Shown here piece after piece: positions 9,143 through 17,176 of a stretch of 64,000 nt of DNA. Location: the NCBI RefSeq assembly GCF_030816505.1, contig NZ_JAUSYB010000001.1:558001-622000 (forward strand). Reading direction: 5' to 3'. Source of the stretch: Microbacterium sp. W4I20. Lineage in GTDB: Bacteria; Actinomycetota; Actinomycetes; Actinomycetales; Microbacteriaceae. The translations under genes and the position numbers were made by a program. The notes beneath the pieces are model-generated. The model saw nothing but the letters and a program-made list of their open reading frames with translations, was not told the origin of the DNA and made no database searches. How positions within the stretch are numbered: the stretch's first letter is position 1; the number at the start of each line of letters is the position of its first letter.

Positions 9143-10027
9143 ATGGACGCGGACGACCACGCCATTCGAACCGTCGAGCGACTGCTCGAGGTGCTCGACC
9201 TCGACGCCTCGGAGGCGCGGACGACGGAGGATATCTTCGTCGGAGCCTCGCACCCGATGCCGACCGGTCGCATCTATGGCGGGCAGGTCCTGGCGCAGAG
9301 TCTCATCGCTGCGGAACGCACTCTCCCGGAGGACCGTGCCGTGCACTCGATGCATGGTTACTTCCTGCGCCCGGGCGATGCGAGCCAGGGCATCACGATC
9401 GCCGTCGACCGCATCCACGACGGTCGTTCTTTCTCCACAAGACGTTCTCAGGCGTACCAGAACGGGGTGCCGATCTTCTCGATGATCGCGTCGTTCCAGG
9501 ATGGGGACCCCGGCGTGGAGCATGCCGAGCCGATGCCCGCGGGGGTGCCGGCACCGGAGGACCTCGCCCCGGACGAGGACCGTGTGGCCGGCGTTCCCGC
9601 CGGAACGACACGCATGCTGAGCGAGCGCGCCGCGGACATCCGGCACATCGGGTCGCCCCTCTACCTGCCGAACGACGATGAGCGCACCAATCGTCAGGGC
9701 GTCTGGATGCGGATGCGCGCGCCCCTTCCGGACGACCAGCGGCTGCACCGCGCCGCCCTCGCGTATCTCAGCGACATGACCATCCAGGAATCGATCCTGC
9801 GGGCTCACGGCCTCCACTGGACGCTGCCGGGACTGAAGGTCGCCAGCCTCGATCATGCGATGTGGTGGCACCGGCCCGCGCGGGTGGACGAGTGGCTCCT
9901 CTATGTTCAGGAGTCGCCCAACGCCCGGGGTGGTCGAGGCCTCGCGACCGGGCGAATCTATTCGCGCGACGGCGATCTCGTGGCGAGCGTGGCCCAGGAG
10001 ATCATGATCCGGGTTCCGGACGCCTAG
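9143..10027 (+). CDS. tesB: Acyl-CoA thioesterase II
   Basis: Hydrolyses acyl-CoA to free fatty acid and CoA. 294 aa, usual for TesB, with the double hot-dog fold: first hot-dog contains GRIYGGQVLAQSL and HSMHGYFLRPGD, and RSFSTRRSQAYQNG follows; second contains LSDMTIQESIL with the conserved Asp and SLDHAMWWHRP. A GAGAGG sequence precedes the ATG. Its TAG stop overlaps the stop of the convergent HNH gene. Confidence 0.93.
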   Translation: MDADDHAIRTVERLLEVLDLDASEARTTEDIFVGASHPMPTGRIYGGQVLAQSLIAAERTLPEDRAVHSMHGYFLRPGDASQGITIAVDRIHDGRSFSTRRSQAYQNGVPIFSMIASFQDGDPGVEHAEPMPAGVPAPEDLAPDEDRVAGVPAGTTRMLSERAADIRHIGSPLYLPNDDERTNRQGVWMRMRAPLPDDQRLHRAALAYLSDMTIQESILRAHGLHWTLPGLKVASLDHAMWWHRPARVDEWLLYVQESPNARGGRGLATGRIYSRDGDLVASVAQEIMIRVPDA

Positions 10028-10392
10028 TCACCGACGATCGTCGGCAGGATCGTCGCGTAGCGGAGCAGGAAGGCCCGCTCGTCGAGCTTCTTGCGTCGGA
10101 GCCACCCGGTGACCTCGCTGTTGCTCTTGCTCGCGTTGCAGGACGCGCATGCGGGCACGACGTTCTCCAGCGTGTAGCGTCCGCCGCGGGAGACAGGCAT
10201 CACGCAGTCGCGCTGGAGCGGCTCCCCCGGCGTCAGGCAGTAGGCGCACCCACCCCAGGCAGCGACGAGCCTGGTCCATTGCGCGGGGGTGAGGTCATTG
10301 TCCACTCGGTCCAGCCGGCGCTTCCGTCGTTTCGCGTAGCGCGCGCGTGCCGCCGGCGATGTCGTGGCGGGAAACCTGCGGCGTGAGGGCAC
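10024..10392 (-). CDS. HNH endonuclease
   Basis: 122 aa. A very basic N-terminus (RRRFP...KRRKRRLDR) precedes an HNH domain: CAYC, then DCVMPVSRGGRYTLENVVPA and CASCNASKSN. The two CxxC pairs form the structural zinc site and the D-x-V-x-P region with the Asn is the HNH core; the first His is replaced by Asp or Val in the usual DH(V/I)xP position, so catalytic competence is uncertain. No phage or toxin genes are adjacent. Confidence 0.82.
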   Translation of the reverse strand: MPSRRRFPATTSPAARARYAKRRKRRLDRVDNDLTPAQWTRLVAAWGGCAYCLTPGEPLQRDCVMPVSRGGRYTLENVVPACASCNASKSNSEVTGWLRRKKLDERAFLLRYATILPTIVGD

Positions 10393-10490
10393 ACGTCGAC
10401 GGTACTGGCCCGCGGGGCCCTCGCGCGTGATCTCCGCCAGCGCGCCACGCGGTCACTTCCCTCCTGCCGCGCCCGGTCGGCCCGACCCGC

Positions 10491-10979
10491 CTAGCGGTGC
10501 GCGTACTCGATCGAGGGGCCGACGAAGGGCTCCCAGGCGTCGCGCATCTCCTGCGTCAGTCGCGTCGGTCGGCCGGATGCGGCATCCACGAGGACGATCA
10601 CGGCTGTCGAGCGCGCGTAGATCACGCGCGGCTCGGCGCTCGGGTCGTTGTGCACCTCGTAACAGACCTCGACGCTGGACCCGCCGAGCTTGCCGAACCA
10701 CATCTGCACTTCGAGCGGGCGTCGCTGGTAGGGCACCGGTGCGAGATACTCGATCTCCTGTCGCGCGATGAGCGTCAGGATGCCCTCGTCGATCCCGGAG
10801 TCGAGCACCGCGGTGGACGGTGCCTCCTCCCCCGGCCCGGCCCTCCAGAACGCGCGGACGCGCGCCTCTTCCAGCAGCTTGAGCATCGAGGTGTTGTTGA
10901 CATGGTTGAAGGCGTCGAGGTCTCCCCACCGGAGATGGATGGGGATGTGCAGGCGGGACTCGTGCGTCGTCTCGGACAC
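10491..10979 (-). CDS. Acyl-CoA thioesterase, YbgC/4HBT hot-dog family
   Basis: 162 aa single hot-dog domain. The signature LRWGDLDAFNHVNN has the catalytic Asp, followed by the long helix SMLKLLEEARVRAF. GTG start at 10979; only 7 nt after the ettA stop, so it is probably the second gene of an ettA operon. Substrate is probably an acyl-CoA, not determinable here. Confidence 0.87.
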   Translation of the reverse strand: MSETTHESRLHIPIHLRWGDLDAFNHVNNTSMLKLLEEARVRAFWRAGPGEEAPSTAVLDSGIDEGILTLIARQEIEYLAPVPYQRRPLEVQMWFGKLGGSSVEVCYEVHNDPSAEPRVIYARSTAVIVLVDAASGRPTRLTQEMRDAWEPFVGPSIEYAHR

Positions 10980-10986
10980 GGCCGGC

Positions 10987-12666
10987 TCAGTCGCGCGTGA
11001 GCTTGCGGTGCGTGGAGCGGTGCGGCTTCGCGGCATCCGGTCCGAGGCGCTCGATCTTGTTCTCCTCGTACGCCTCGAAGTTGCCCTCGAACCAGTACCA
11101 CTGGCCGGGCTTCTCATCGGTGCCTTCGTAGGCGAGGATATGGGTCGCGATGCGGTCGAGGAACCACCGGTCGTGGGTGATGACCACCGCGCAGCCCGGG
11201 AACTCGAGAAGAGCGTTCTCGAGCGAGCTGAGGGTCTCGACGTCCAGGTCGTTCGTGGGCTCGTCGAGGAGCAGCAGGTTGCCGCCCTCCTTCAGAGTGA
11301 GCGCGAGGTTCAGGCGGTTCCGCTCTCCACCGGAGAGGACCCCGGCCTTCTTCTGCTGGTCCGGACCCTTGAAACCGAACTTCGACACGTAGGCGCGCGA
11401 AGGGATCTCGGTCTTGCCGACCTGGATGTAGTCGAGCCCGTCGGACACGACCTCCCACAGCGTCTTGTTCGGGTCGATGTTCGAGCGCGACTGGTCGACG
11501 TAGCTGATCTTGACGGTCTCACCGATCTTCAGGTCGCCGCCGTCGAGGGGCTCGAGGCCGACGATCGTTTTGAACAGGGTCGTCTTTCCGACGCCGTTCG
11601 GGCCGATGACGCCGACGATGCCGTTCGGCGGAAGGTTGAAGCTGAGGCCGTCGATCAGCACGCGGTCGTCGAAGCCCTTGTGCAGCTTCTTGGCATCGAT
11701 GACGATGCCACCGAGACGCGGGCCGGCCGGAATCTGGATCTCGTCGAAGTCGAGCTTCCTGGTCCGTTCGGCCTCGGATGCCATCTCCTCGTAGCGGGCG
11801 AGACGAGCCTTCGACTTGGTCTGGCGGCCCTTGGCGCTCGAGCGCACCCATTCGAGCTCCTCTTTGAGGCGCTTGGCGAGCTTCGCGTCCTTCTTGCCCT
11901 GGACCTCGAGGCGTTCGCCCTTCTTCTCCAGATAGGTCGAGTAGTTGCCCTCGTAGCCGATGAGGCGTCCGCGGTCGACCTCGGCGATCCACTCGGCGAC
12001 GTGATCGAGGAAGTACCGGTCGTGGGTGATCGCGATCACCGCACCCTTGTAGGCCTGCAGGTGCTGCTCGAGCCAGAGCACGCTCTCGGCGTCGAGGTGG
12101 TTCGTGGGCTCGTCGAGGAGCAGCAGGTCGGGCTTCTGGAGGAGCAGCTTCGCCAGCGCCACGCGGCGCTTCTCTCCACCCGAGAGCGGACCGATGGGTG
12201 CGTCAGCCGGCGGGGTGCGCAGAGCATCCATCGCCTGGTCGAGCTGGGAGTCGAGGTCCCAACCGTCGGCGGCGTCGATCTCCTCCTGGAGACCGCCCAT
12301 CTCGGCCAGCAGCGCATCGAAGTCCGCGTCAGGATCGGCCATGAGGGCGGAGATCTCGTTGAACCGGTCGACCTTCGCCTTGATCGCGATGCCGTCCTGG
12401 ATGTTCTCGATGACGGTCTTGGTCTCGTCGAGCTCCGGCTCCTGCATGAGGATGCCCACGGAGAATCCGGGAGACAGCTTGGCCTCACCGTTGGAAGGCG
12501 TGTCGAGGCCGGCCATGATCTTGAGGATCGTCGACTTTCCGGCGCCGTTCGGACCGACCATGCCGATCTTGGCTCCCGGAAGGAATGCCATGGTGACGTC
12601 ATCGAGGATGAGCTTCTCGCCCACTGCCTTGCGTGCACGCACCATCGAGTAGATGTACTCAGCCAC
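10987..12666 (-). CDS. ettA: Energy-dependent translational throttle protein EttA (ABC-F)
   Basis: ABC-F ATPase that binds the ribosomal E site and gates the first elongation steps according to ATP/ADP. 559 aa, close to E. coli EttA. Two ABC cassettes: Walker A GPNGAGKST, signature LSGGEKRR and Walker B LLLLDEPTNHLDAES in the first; GPNGVGKTT, LSGGERNR and LLLLDEPTNDLD in the second. The arm and the linker KGRQTKSKARLARYEE lie between them. GTG start with AAGGAG upstream; a TAGGCT -10 at 12708-12713 gives a leader of about 35 nt. Confidence 0.95.
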   Translation of the reverse strand: MAEYIYSMVRARKAVGEKLILDDVTMAFLPGAKIGMVGPNGAGKSTILKIMAGLDTPSNGEAKLSPGFSVGILMQEPELDETKTVIENIQDGIAIKAKVDRFNEISALMADPDADFDALLAEMGGLQEEIDAADGWDLDSQLDQAMDALRTPPADAPIGPLSGGEKRRVALAKLLLQKPDLLLLDEPTNHLDAESVLWLEQHLQAYKGAVIAITHDRYFLDHVAEWIAEVDRGRLIGYEGNYSTYLEKKGERLEVQGKKDAKLAKRLKEELEWVRSSAKGRQTKSKARLARYEEMASEAERTRKLDFDEIQIPAGPRLGGIVIDAKKLHKGFDDRVLIDGLSFNLPPNGIVGVIGPNGVGKTTLFKTIVGLEPLDGGDLKIGETVKISYVDQSRSNIDPNKTLWEVVSDGLDYIQVGKTEIPSRAYVSKFGFKGPDQQKKAGVLSGGERNRLNLALTLKEGGNLLLLDEPTNDLDVETLSSLENALLEFPGCAVVITHDRWFLDRIATHILAYEGTDEKPGQWYWFEGNFEAYEENKIERLGPDAAKPHRSTHRKLTRD

Positions 12667-12729
12667 CGAAAACCGCTCCTTCTGTTGGCGTCGAAGATCG
12701 ACACTCCAGCCTACCGGCCCTCGGCTGAG

Positions 12730-13227
12730 TCACCAGTCGATGGGCCGAGTCGTACCGATCAGGCAGCGCCCTTCTGCGAGCTGAGGCATGACCGTGGTGA
12801 CGACCTGCCCGGTAGACGGACCCACCTGGCCGATCAGGCACTCCTCGTCGCCCCAGCGCACCGAGAACTGGAGGCTCTCGGCCGGATTGCCGACGGTCGT
12901 CTGGTCACGAGTGACCTGCATCATGTCGCGCTCGAACCCTGCCGCGATCAGCGCATCGATGTACGCCCGACCCGCTCCTCGCTCATCGGAGGCCCAGACG
13001 GCATCCGTGACCTTCGTGAACAGCGGGAGGTTCTCCGACGCAGTCCCATCGGGTACCAGTACCGGCCCCGCAGGGGTCGTCGATGTCGGCGACGGCGAGG
13101 ACTCGGCACTGGGCGACGCGGAGGGCTCGGGTCCCGGCGTACACGCGGACAGGGCGAGCAGAGCGGCGGCCATCACCGCAAGGGGGACAGCCGCACGCGG
13201 GGCCGTGGAGACCGGTCGACGAAGCAC
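12730..13227 (-). CDS. Putative lipoprotein
   Basis: 165 aa secreted lipoprotein. Basic N-terminus, hydrophobic stretch AVMAAALLALSAC with the lipobox LSAC, then a Ser/Pro/Thr-rich linker (residues about 32-55) and a folded domain of about 105 residues containing two cysteines that could pair (DEECLIG and EGRCLIG). I believe it resembles the DUF6993 group; function unknown. The GTG start is fixed by TAGACT 6 nt upstream. Confidence 0.82.
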   Translation of the reverse strand: MLRRPVSTAPRAAVPLAVMAAALLALSACTPGPEPSASPSAESSPSPTSTTPAGPVLVPDGTASENLPLFTKVTDAVWASDERGAGRAYIDALIAAGFERDMMQVTRDQTTVGNPAESLQFSVRWGDEECLIGQVGPSTGQVVTTVMPQLAEGRCLIGTTRPIDW

Positions 13228-13233
13228 CTGCTG

Positions 13234-13239
13234 AGTCTA
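13234..13239 (-). promoter_or_regulatory. -10 hexamer TAGACT of the lipoprotein gene
   Basis: TAGACT, 6 nt, then GTG at 13227: leaderless geometry. Confidence 0.55.
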
Positions 13240-13301
13240 CGGGCCGAGGACCCAGCGGCGACGACGACCGGTCAGAACGGAGGCAGCGGCGTGTGCAGCT
13301 C

Positions 13302-13826
13302 TCAGTAGCCCCGCGCGGGGGCCGGGTCAGCCGTCGTCTCGGCCCAGGCCAGATCGAGGTCGGACATGTCGGTGCCCTCCGGCGAGTCCGCCTCGTCCTC
13401 ATCACCCGGTACCTCGCTCGCCTCGCTCTCCGCACCGGCCGCAGTGCGCGCGCCCGATTCGGACGAAGCGGATCGCGCGCGCGGGCGGTAGGCCGTCGTC
13501 CCCCACCGCAGGTCGTGCCCGATGGCGTCGGCGTCGATGTCGACGCTGGTCCCCTGCTTGCCGTTGCTCTCCCAGGAGCGGATGCGCAGACGCCCGGTGA
13601 CGATGATGCTGTCGCCGGTCCGGAGTGACGCCTTCGCGTGCTCGCCGAGCTGTCGGAAGGCTGCGACCGAGAACCAGTTGGTGTCGCCGTCGACCCAGGT
13701 CTGTGTCGTGTTGTCGTATCGCCGGTGACTGCTCGCCATCCGGAAATTCGTCACAGGGCCGCTGCCGGTCTGTCCCTGGGTCGGCTCGGTGGCGACTCTG
13801 CCCACGATGGTCACGGTGTCGATCAT
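13302..13826 (-). CDS. ssb: Single-stranded DNA-binding protein (short paralogue)
   Basis: 174 aa. OB-fold from residue 1 to about 115: MIDTVTIVGRVATEPT, TNFRMASS, TNWFSVAAF, SIIVTGRLRIRSWE. The C-terminal region is acidic but ends PAPARGY and lacks the DDDIPF-like tip by which replicative SSB recruits partners. This suggests a secondary SSB, with the housekeeping copy (normally beside rpsF/rpsR/rplI) elsewhere. Monocistronic. Confidence 0.88.
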   Translation of the reverse strand: MIDTVTIVGRVATEPTQGQTGSGPVTNFRMASSHRRYDNTTQTWVDGDTNWFSVAAFRQLGEHAKASLRTGDSIIVTGRLRIRSWESNGKQGTSVDIDADAIGHDLRWGTTAYRPRARSASSESGARTAAGAESEASEVPGDEDEADSPEGTDMSDLDLAWAETTADPAPARGY

Positions 13827-14031
13827 GATCTGTCCTTTCGCTGTCCGAGCCGAGTGCCCGGGTCGCTCCAGCGTGCACCGCGCACTCGCCGCGCTCTCGC
13901 CCCAATGACGCGATCGGTGGACAACTCGGACTCGGGGCGAACCGTGCAGACGTCACCGCAGCGGCCGTTCGAGGGTAGCGGTGCGGAATGTCGGTGGTCG
14001 GTCATATGTTCGAATCAGGAAAGGAGTTCCG

Positions 14032-14301
14032 ATGTCCGACAGCTTGACCACATACCTGCCCGAGGTTCCGTATGCGACGCCTCGGCTCTCCTCCCCCCGT
14101 GAACATCTGGTCCGGGCGGCCGACCACCTCTGGAGGGTGCAGGACCGCAACGAACGCGTTCTGGGCCACCTGCGCATCACCGCAGATCCCCTCGGGCTCC
14201 GGTACCGGGCCGAGCGTCTCCACCTGGCAACCGGAGCGTTCCGCATCGTCGGCGAGTTCTGGCGAGCGGACGACGCCGTCGCGGCGCTGCGCTACTCCTA
14301 G
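14032..14301 (+). CDS. Small hypothetical protein
   Basis: 89 aa, function unknown. The start is chosen because a strong AAGGAG lies 6 nt upstream of the ATG at 14032. The C-terminal 50 residues (LGHLRITADPLGLRYRAERL, then FRIVGEFWRADDAVAALRY) look like a small alpha/beta fold. Unrelated in sequence to the adjacent ssb. Confidence 0.72.
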   Translation: MSDSLTTYLPEVPYATPRLSSPREHLVRAADHLWRVQDRNERVLGHLRITADPLGLRYRAERLHLATGAFRIVGEFWRADDAVAALRYS

Positions 14302-14392
14302 CCCGTCGCGGCTCGTCGCCCGTCGCTACTCGTAGCCCCGGACCTGGCCGGGTCGCGCCACGTCGCCCGCATCGGCGAATCGTGGGAAATGC

Positions 14393-14467
14393 TGGTGCCC
14401 CCGGCAGGATTCGAACCTGCGACCGGCGGATTAGAAGGCCGCTGCTCTTCCTCTGAGCTACGAAGGC
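14393..14467 (-). tRNA. tRNA-Arg (anticodon TCT)
   Basis: 75 nt including an encoded CCA. Cloverleaf: acceptor GCCTTCG/CGGGGGC with G-T pairs, D stem GCTC/GAGC, anticodon loop CTTCTAA, T arm GCAGG-TTCGAAT-CCTGC. The last pair of the anticodon stem (31-39) is a C-T mismatch and the D loop has only 7 nt; the rest pairs well. Confidence 0.93.
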
Positions 14468-14515
14468 GTATGCATCCAGCGTACCGCCCCGGGCGGCCGA
14501 TGTCGGGCCCGTCGA

Positions 14516-14521
14516 TAGGAT
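14516..14521 (+). promoter_or_regulatory. -10 hexamer TAGGAT of orn
   Basis: TAGGAT, 6 nt, then ATG at 14528: leaderless geometry. Confidence 0.5.
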
Positions 14522-14527
14522 GGCTGC

Positions 14528-15154
14528 ATGGTATCTGCGTCGGAGAACGATCGTCTCGTATGGATCGACTGCGAGATGACGGGGCTCGATCTCGCGGTCG
14601 ATGAACTCGTCGAGATCGCCGTCGTCATCACCGATTTCGAACTCCGCCCCATCGACCCTGGTTTCCAGGTCGTCATCCGGCCCAGCGAGGCTGCTCTGGC
14701 GCACATGAACGATTTCGTCACCAAGATGCACGAGACGTCCGGTCTCATCGAGGAGATCCCGCAGGGCATCTCCGTCGAAGACGCCGAGGCGCAGACGCTC
14801 GCGTACATCCGCCGGTTCGTGCCGCTGGAGCGCAAGGCACCACTCGCCGGCAACACGATCGGCACCGATCGCATGTTCCTCGCGAAGTACATGCCCCAGG
14901 TCGATCAGTGGCTGCACTACCGCAACGTCGATGTGTCGAGCATCAAAGAGCTTTCGCGCCGCTGGTACCCCCGCGTCTTCTTCCAGGCGCCCTCGAAAGA
15001 CGGCGGCCACCGCGCCCTCGCCGACATCCTGGAATCGATCCGCGAGCTGCGCTACTACCGCGAAGCAGTCTTCGTCGACGAGCCAGGACCCTCCAGCGAT
15101 GACGCACGGGACATCGCTACCCGCACGGTGTCGGAGTTCACTCCGAACATGTAA
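14528..15154 (+). CDS. orn: Oligoribonuclease
   Basis: 3'-5' exonuclease that degrades short RNA oligomers and pGpG, finishing mRNA decay. 208 aa. DEDDh residues are visible in WIDCEMTGLD, in the central GNTIGTDRMFL and in GGHRALADI. The C-terminal 25 residues are a variable extension. Followed after 36 nt by tRNA-His. Confidence 0.95.
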   Translation: MVSASENDRLVWIDCEMTGLDLAVDELVEIAVVITDFELRPIDPGFQVVIRPSEAALAHMNDFVTKMHETSGLIEEIPQGISVEDAEAQTLAYIRRFVPLERKAPLAGNTIGTDRMFLAKYMPQVDQWLHYRNVDVSSIKELSRRWYPRVFFQAPSKDGGHRALADILESIRELRYYREAVFVDEPGPSSDDARDIATRTVSEFTPNM

Positions 15155-15190
15155 TAGACTCATCTGGTTGCCTGCTCCGGCGGGCACATG

Positions 15191-15266
15191 GTGGGTATAG
15201 CTCAGCTGGTAGAGCGCTGGCTTGTGGTGCCGGATGTCGCGGGTTCGAGTCCCGTTACTCACCCCA
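15191..15266 (+). tRNA. tRNA-His (anticodon GTG)
   Basis: 76 nt with the extra G(-1) typical of tRNA-His and an encoded CCA. Acceptor GTGGGTA pairs with TACTCAC; the anticodon loop is TTGTGGT and the T loop TTCGAGT. A strong terminator follows 2 nt later. Confidence 0.96.
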
Positions 15267-15268
15267 GT

Positions 15269-15302
15269 GAAGAGGCCCGAATCGTGCGATTCGGGCCTCT
15301 TC
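15269..15302 (+). terminator. Rho-independent terminator of tRNA-His
   Basis: Perfect 16-bp inverted repeat (arm GAAGAGGCCCGAATCG) with a 2-nt loop, ending in TCTTCTG. Just downstream of the tRNA CCA. Confidence 0.88.
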
Positions 15303-15343
15303 TGCGTCGTCGGGAGCAGGCATTCCACGCTCCTGCAGAGCTC

Positions 15344-15349
15344 TAGACT
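15344..15349 (+). promoter_or_regulatory. -10 hexamer TAGACT of the LysE-family gene
   Basis: TAGACT, 6 nt, then GTG at 15356: leaderless geometry. Confidence 0.55.
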
Positions 15350-15355
15350 GAGCAG

Positions 15356-15985
15356 GTGTCACTCGCGGTCTGGTTCTCGCTTCTCACCGCCTCGGTGATC
15401 ATCAGCTTCACCCCCGGCGCCGGGGCGATCAACACGATGTCGAACGCTCTCAACCAGGGGTGGCGACGCGCGATCTGGGGCATCATCGGGCAGCAGATCG
15501 CTCTGGTCGTCCATGTCGCGATCGTCGCCGCGGGCGTCGGACTGCTGGTCTCGCGGTCCGAGTTCCTCTTCAACGCCATCCGGTATGCCGGGGCTGCCTA
15601 CCTTGTGTACCTCGGCATCCGACTGATCCTCTCGAAGCCCACAGTGGTCGTCGACGATACCATCGCCCCCGTCGACTCCCGGGAGAGTCACTGGTCGATG
15701 ATCCGACGCGGGTTCTGGGTCAATCTCCTCAACCCCAAGGCCGTCGTCTTCTTCCTGGCCTTCATCCCCCAGTTCATCCGGCTCGACCAGCCGGCGGTGC
15801 CCCAGTACCTCATCCTCATCACGACCGTCATCATCGTCGACGTCATCGTCATGTGGGGATTCTTCGCCGCTGCCGCGCGGCCGTTCCGCCGCCTGACCCA
15901 GACGTCTCGCGGCCAGCGCATCCTGAACAGTGTCTTCGGCGTGCTCTTCATCGGCGTCGCAGCGCTGCTCGTCTTCCTGCACTGA
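15356..15985 (+). CDS. LysE/RhtB family amino-acid exporter
   Basis: 209 aa inner-membrane protein with about six hydrophobic segments. The N-terminal SFTPGAGAINTMSNAL matches the family's conserved PGP/N region, GAAYLVYLGIRL follows the third segment, and GFWVNLLNPKAVVFFLAF is the second conserved NPK motif. Exports amino acids or derivatives; the substrate cannot be read from sequence. The GTG start is supported by the -10 spacing. Confidence 0.9.
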   Translation: MSLAVWFSLLTASVIISFTPGAGAINTMSNALNQGWRRAIWGIIGQQIALVVHVAIVAAGVGLLVSRSEFLFNAIRYAGAAYLVYLGIRLILSKPTVVVDDTIAPVDSRESHWSMIRRGFWVNLLNPKAVVFFLAFIPQFIRLDQPAVPQYLILITTVIIVDVIVMWGFFAAAARPFRRLTQTSRGQRILNSVFGVLFIGVAALLVFLH

Positions 15986-16012
15986 CAGGCGCTCACCGCA
16001 GCGCCCCGCCCC

Positions 16013-16018
16013 TAGGCT
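16013..16018 (+). promoter_or_regulatory. -10 hexamer TAGGCT of the metallopeptidase-clpS operon
   Basis: TAGGCT, 7 nt, then ATG at 16026: leaderless geometry for the first gene of a three-gene operon. Confidence 0.5.
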
Positions 16019-16025
16019 GGACCCG

Positions 16026-16373
16026 ATGGACATGGATGCCGCAGCCTTCGAGAAGCTCGTGATCGACGAGCTCGATCAGCTGCCCGACGACATGGTCGAC
16101 GGTCTGGAGAACGTCATCTTCGTGGTCGAGGACCGTCCGGAGGACGGAAGCCTCGACCTCCTCGGGCTCTACGACGGCCTGGCCCTGACCGAGCGAGCGC
16201 AGTACGGCATGGGCGAGCTTCCTGACCGGATCGTCGTGTTCCGCGAGTCCCACCTCGACCAGTGCGACACGGAGGATGAGCTCCGCGACGAGATCCACAC
16301 CACCCTGGTCCACGAGATCGCCCACTTCTACGGTCTCGACGACGAACAGCTCCACGAGATGGGGTGGGCGTGA
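16026..16373 (+). CDS. Zinicin-like metallopeptidase family protein (PF06262 type)
   Basis: 115 aa. Carries the zinc motif HEIAHFYGLDD (HExxHxxGxxD), preceded by GELPDRIVVFRESH. Minimal metalloprotease-like protein common in actinobacteria, substrate unknown. It overlaps clpS by 4 nt and that linkage suggests a role in proteolysis, which is inference. Confidence 0.87.
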   Translation: MDMDAAAFEKLVIDELDQLPDDMVDGLENVIFVVEDRPEDGSLDLLGLYDGLALTERAQYGMGELPDRIVVFRESHLDQCDTEDELRDEIHTTLVHEIAHFYGLDDEQLHEMGWA

Positions 16374-16666
16374 GCGCCCCGTTGGCCGCCCCGGAGATCG
16401 ACGAGGGCACCGACCTGAGTGCCGCGCCGATGGAGCCGTGGCAGGTGGTCGTGTGGAACGATCCCGTGAACCTGATGAGCTACGTCGTCCGGGTGTTCCG
16501 CACGTACTTCGGGTACTCCCTCGATCACGCGACCAGTCTCATGCTCGCCGTCCACCACGACGGGCATGCGATCGTCGCGACCGGGCCCCGCGAGACCATG
16601 GAGGTGCATGCGCAGGCGATGCACGACTACGGACTCTGGGCGACCGTCCGAAAGGCGCCCCAGTGA
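16370..16666 (+). CDS. clpS: ATP-dependent Clp protease adaptor ClpS
   Basis: 98 aa. N-end-rule adaptor that delivers N-degron substrates to ClpAP/ClpCP. Core motif PWQVVVWNDPVNLMSYVVRV binds the N-terminal residue and the clamp helix is followed by HDGHAIVATGPRETMEVHAQ. GTG at 16370 is taken as start because it forms a GTGA overlap with the previous stop; an in-frame GTG at 16364 is possible. Overlaps the next gene by 4 nt. Confidence 0.93.
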   Translation: MSAPLAAPEIDEGTDLSAAPMEPWQVVVWNDPVNLMSYVVRVFRTYFGYSLDHATSLMLAVHHDGHAIVATGPRETMEVHAQAMHDYGLWATVRKAPQ

Positions 16667-17172
16667 CTGCGTCGCAGCGCATCGTGCTCCCGCTCGCGCT
16701 GATCGAGGGGGCTCATCTCGCGCGCCTCGTGGAGGAGTTCCGCGAAGTCGTGGCGGAGCGGAACCCTGACGACCCCGCGGTCGAACGCCTGACGCCGAGT
16801 GCGTATCCCGAAGACGCGGAGGCAGCGAAGAGCTTCGCCGAGAGCACCCGTGACGACCTCCTGGACCGGCGCCTCCTCGATGCCGAGAGGGTGCGACACG
16901 CACTCGCGCCCTTCGAGACCGACGTCGATTCGCTCACAGAGGAAGAGGCTCTCGCTGCGCGCGACCTGGTCATCCTCGAAGAGGACATCGACGCCTGGCT
17001 CCGCACCCTGACGTCCCTCCGACTCGTGATCGCCAGCCGACTCGGCATCACAACGGACGAGCACGAGCTCGACGACGGAGACGGGCGCCGCGACGTGTAC
17101 GACTGGCTCGGCTATCGCCTGGAGGTCCTGATCCAGGCCGCGGACGAGGCGGACGCGCGGCTCGGCCGCTGA
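16663..17172 (+). CDS. DUF2017 family protein
   Basis: 169 aa, GTG start overlapping the clpS stop. Acidic and mostly helical, with RDDLLDRRLLDAERV in the middle and DDGRRDVYDWLGYRLEVLI-like sequence at the C-terminus, as in the actinobacterial DUF2017 family always found beside clpS. Function unknown; coupling suggests involvement in the ClpS pathway. Confidence 0.85.
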   Translation: MTASQRIVLPLALIEGAHLARLVEEFREVVAERNPDDPAVERLTPSAYPEDAEAAKSFAESTRDDLLDRRLLDAERVRHALAPFETDVDSLTEEEALAARDLVILEEDIDAWLRTLTSLRLVIASRLGITTDEHELDDGDGRRDVYDWLGYRLEVLIQAADEADARLGR

Positions 17173-17176
17173 CCGA

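Noticed and set aside
10024-10392. HNH nuclease as part of a defence island
   Set aside because: Neighbours are housekeeping genes; small HNH genes are common in Microbacteriaceae and show no partner here.
10768-13308. Open frame of 846 codons on the + strand
   Set aside because: Antisense to ettA and the lipoprotein gene; composition typical of a mirror frame.
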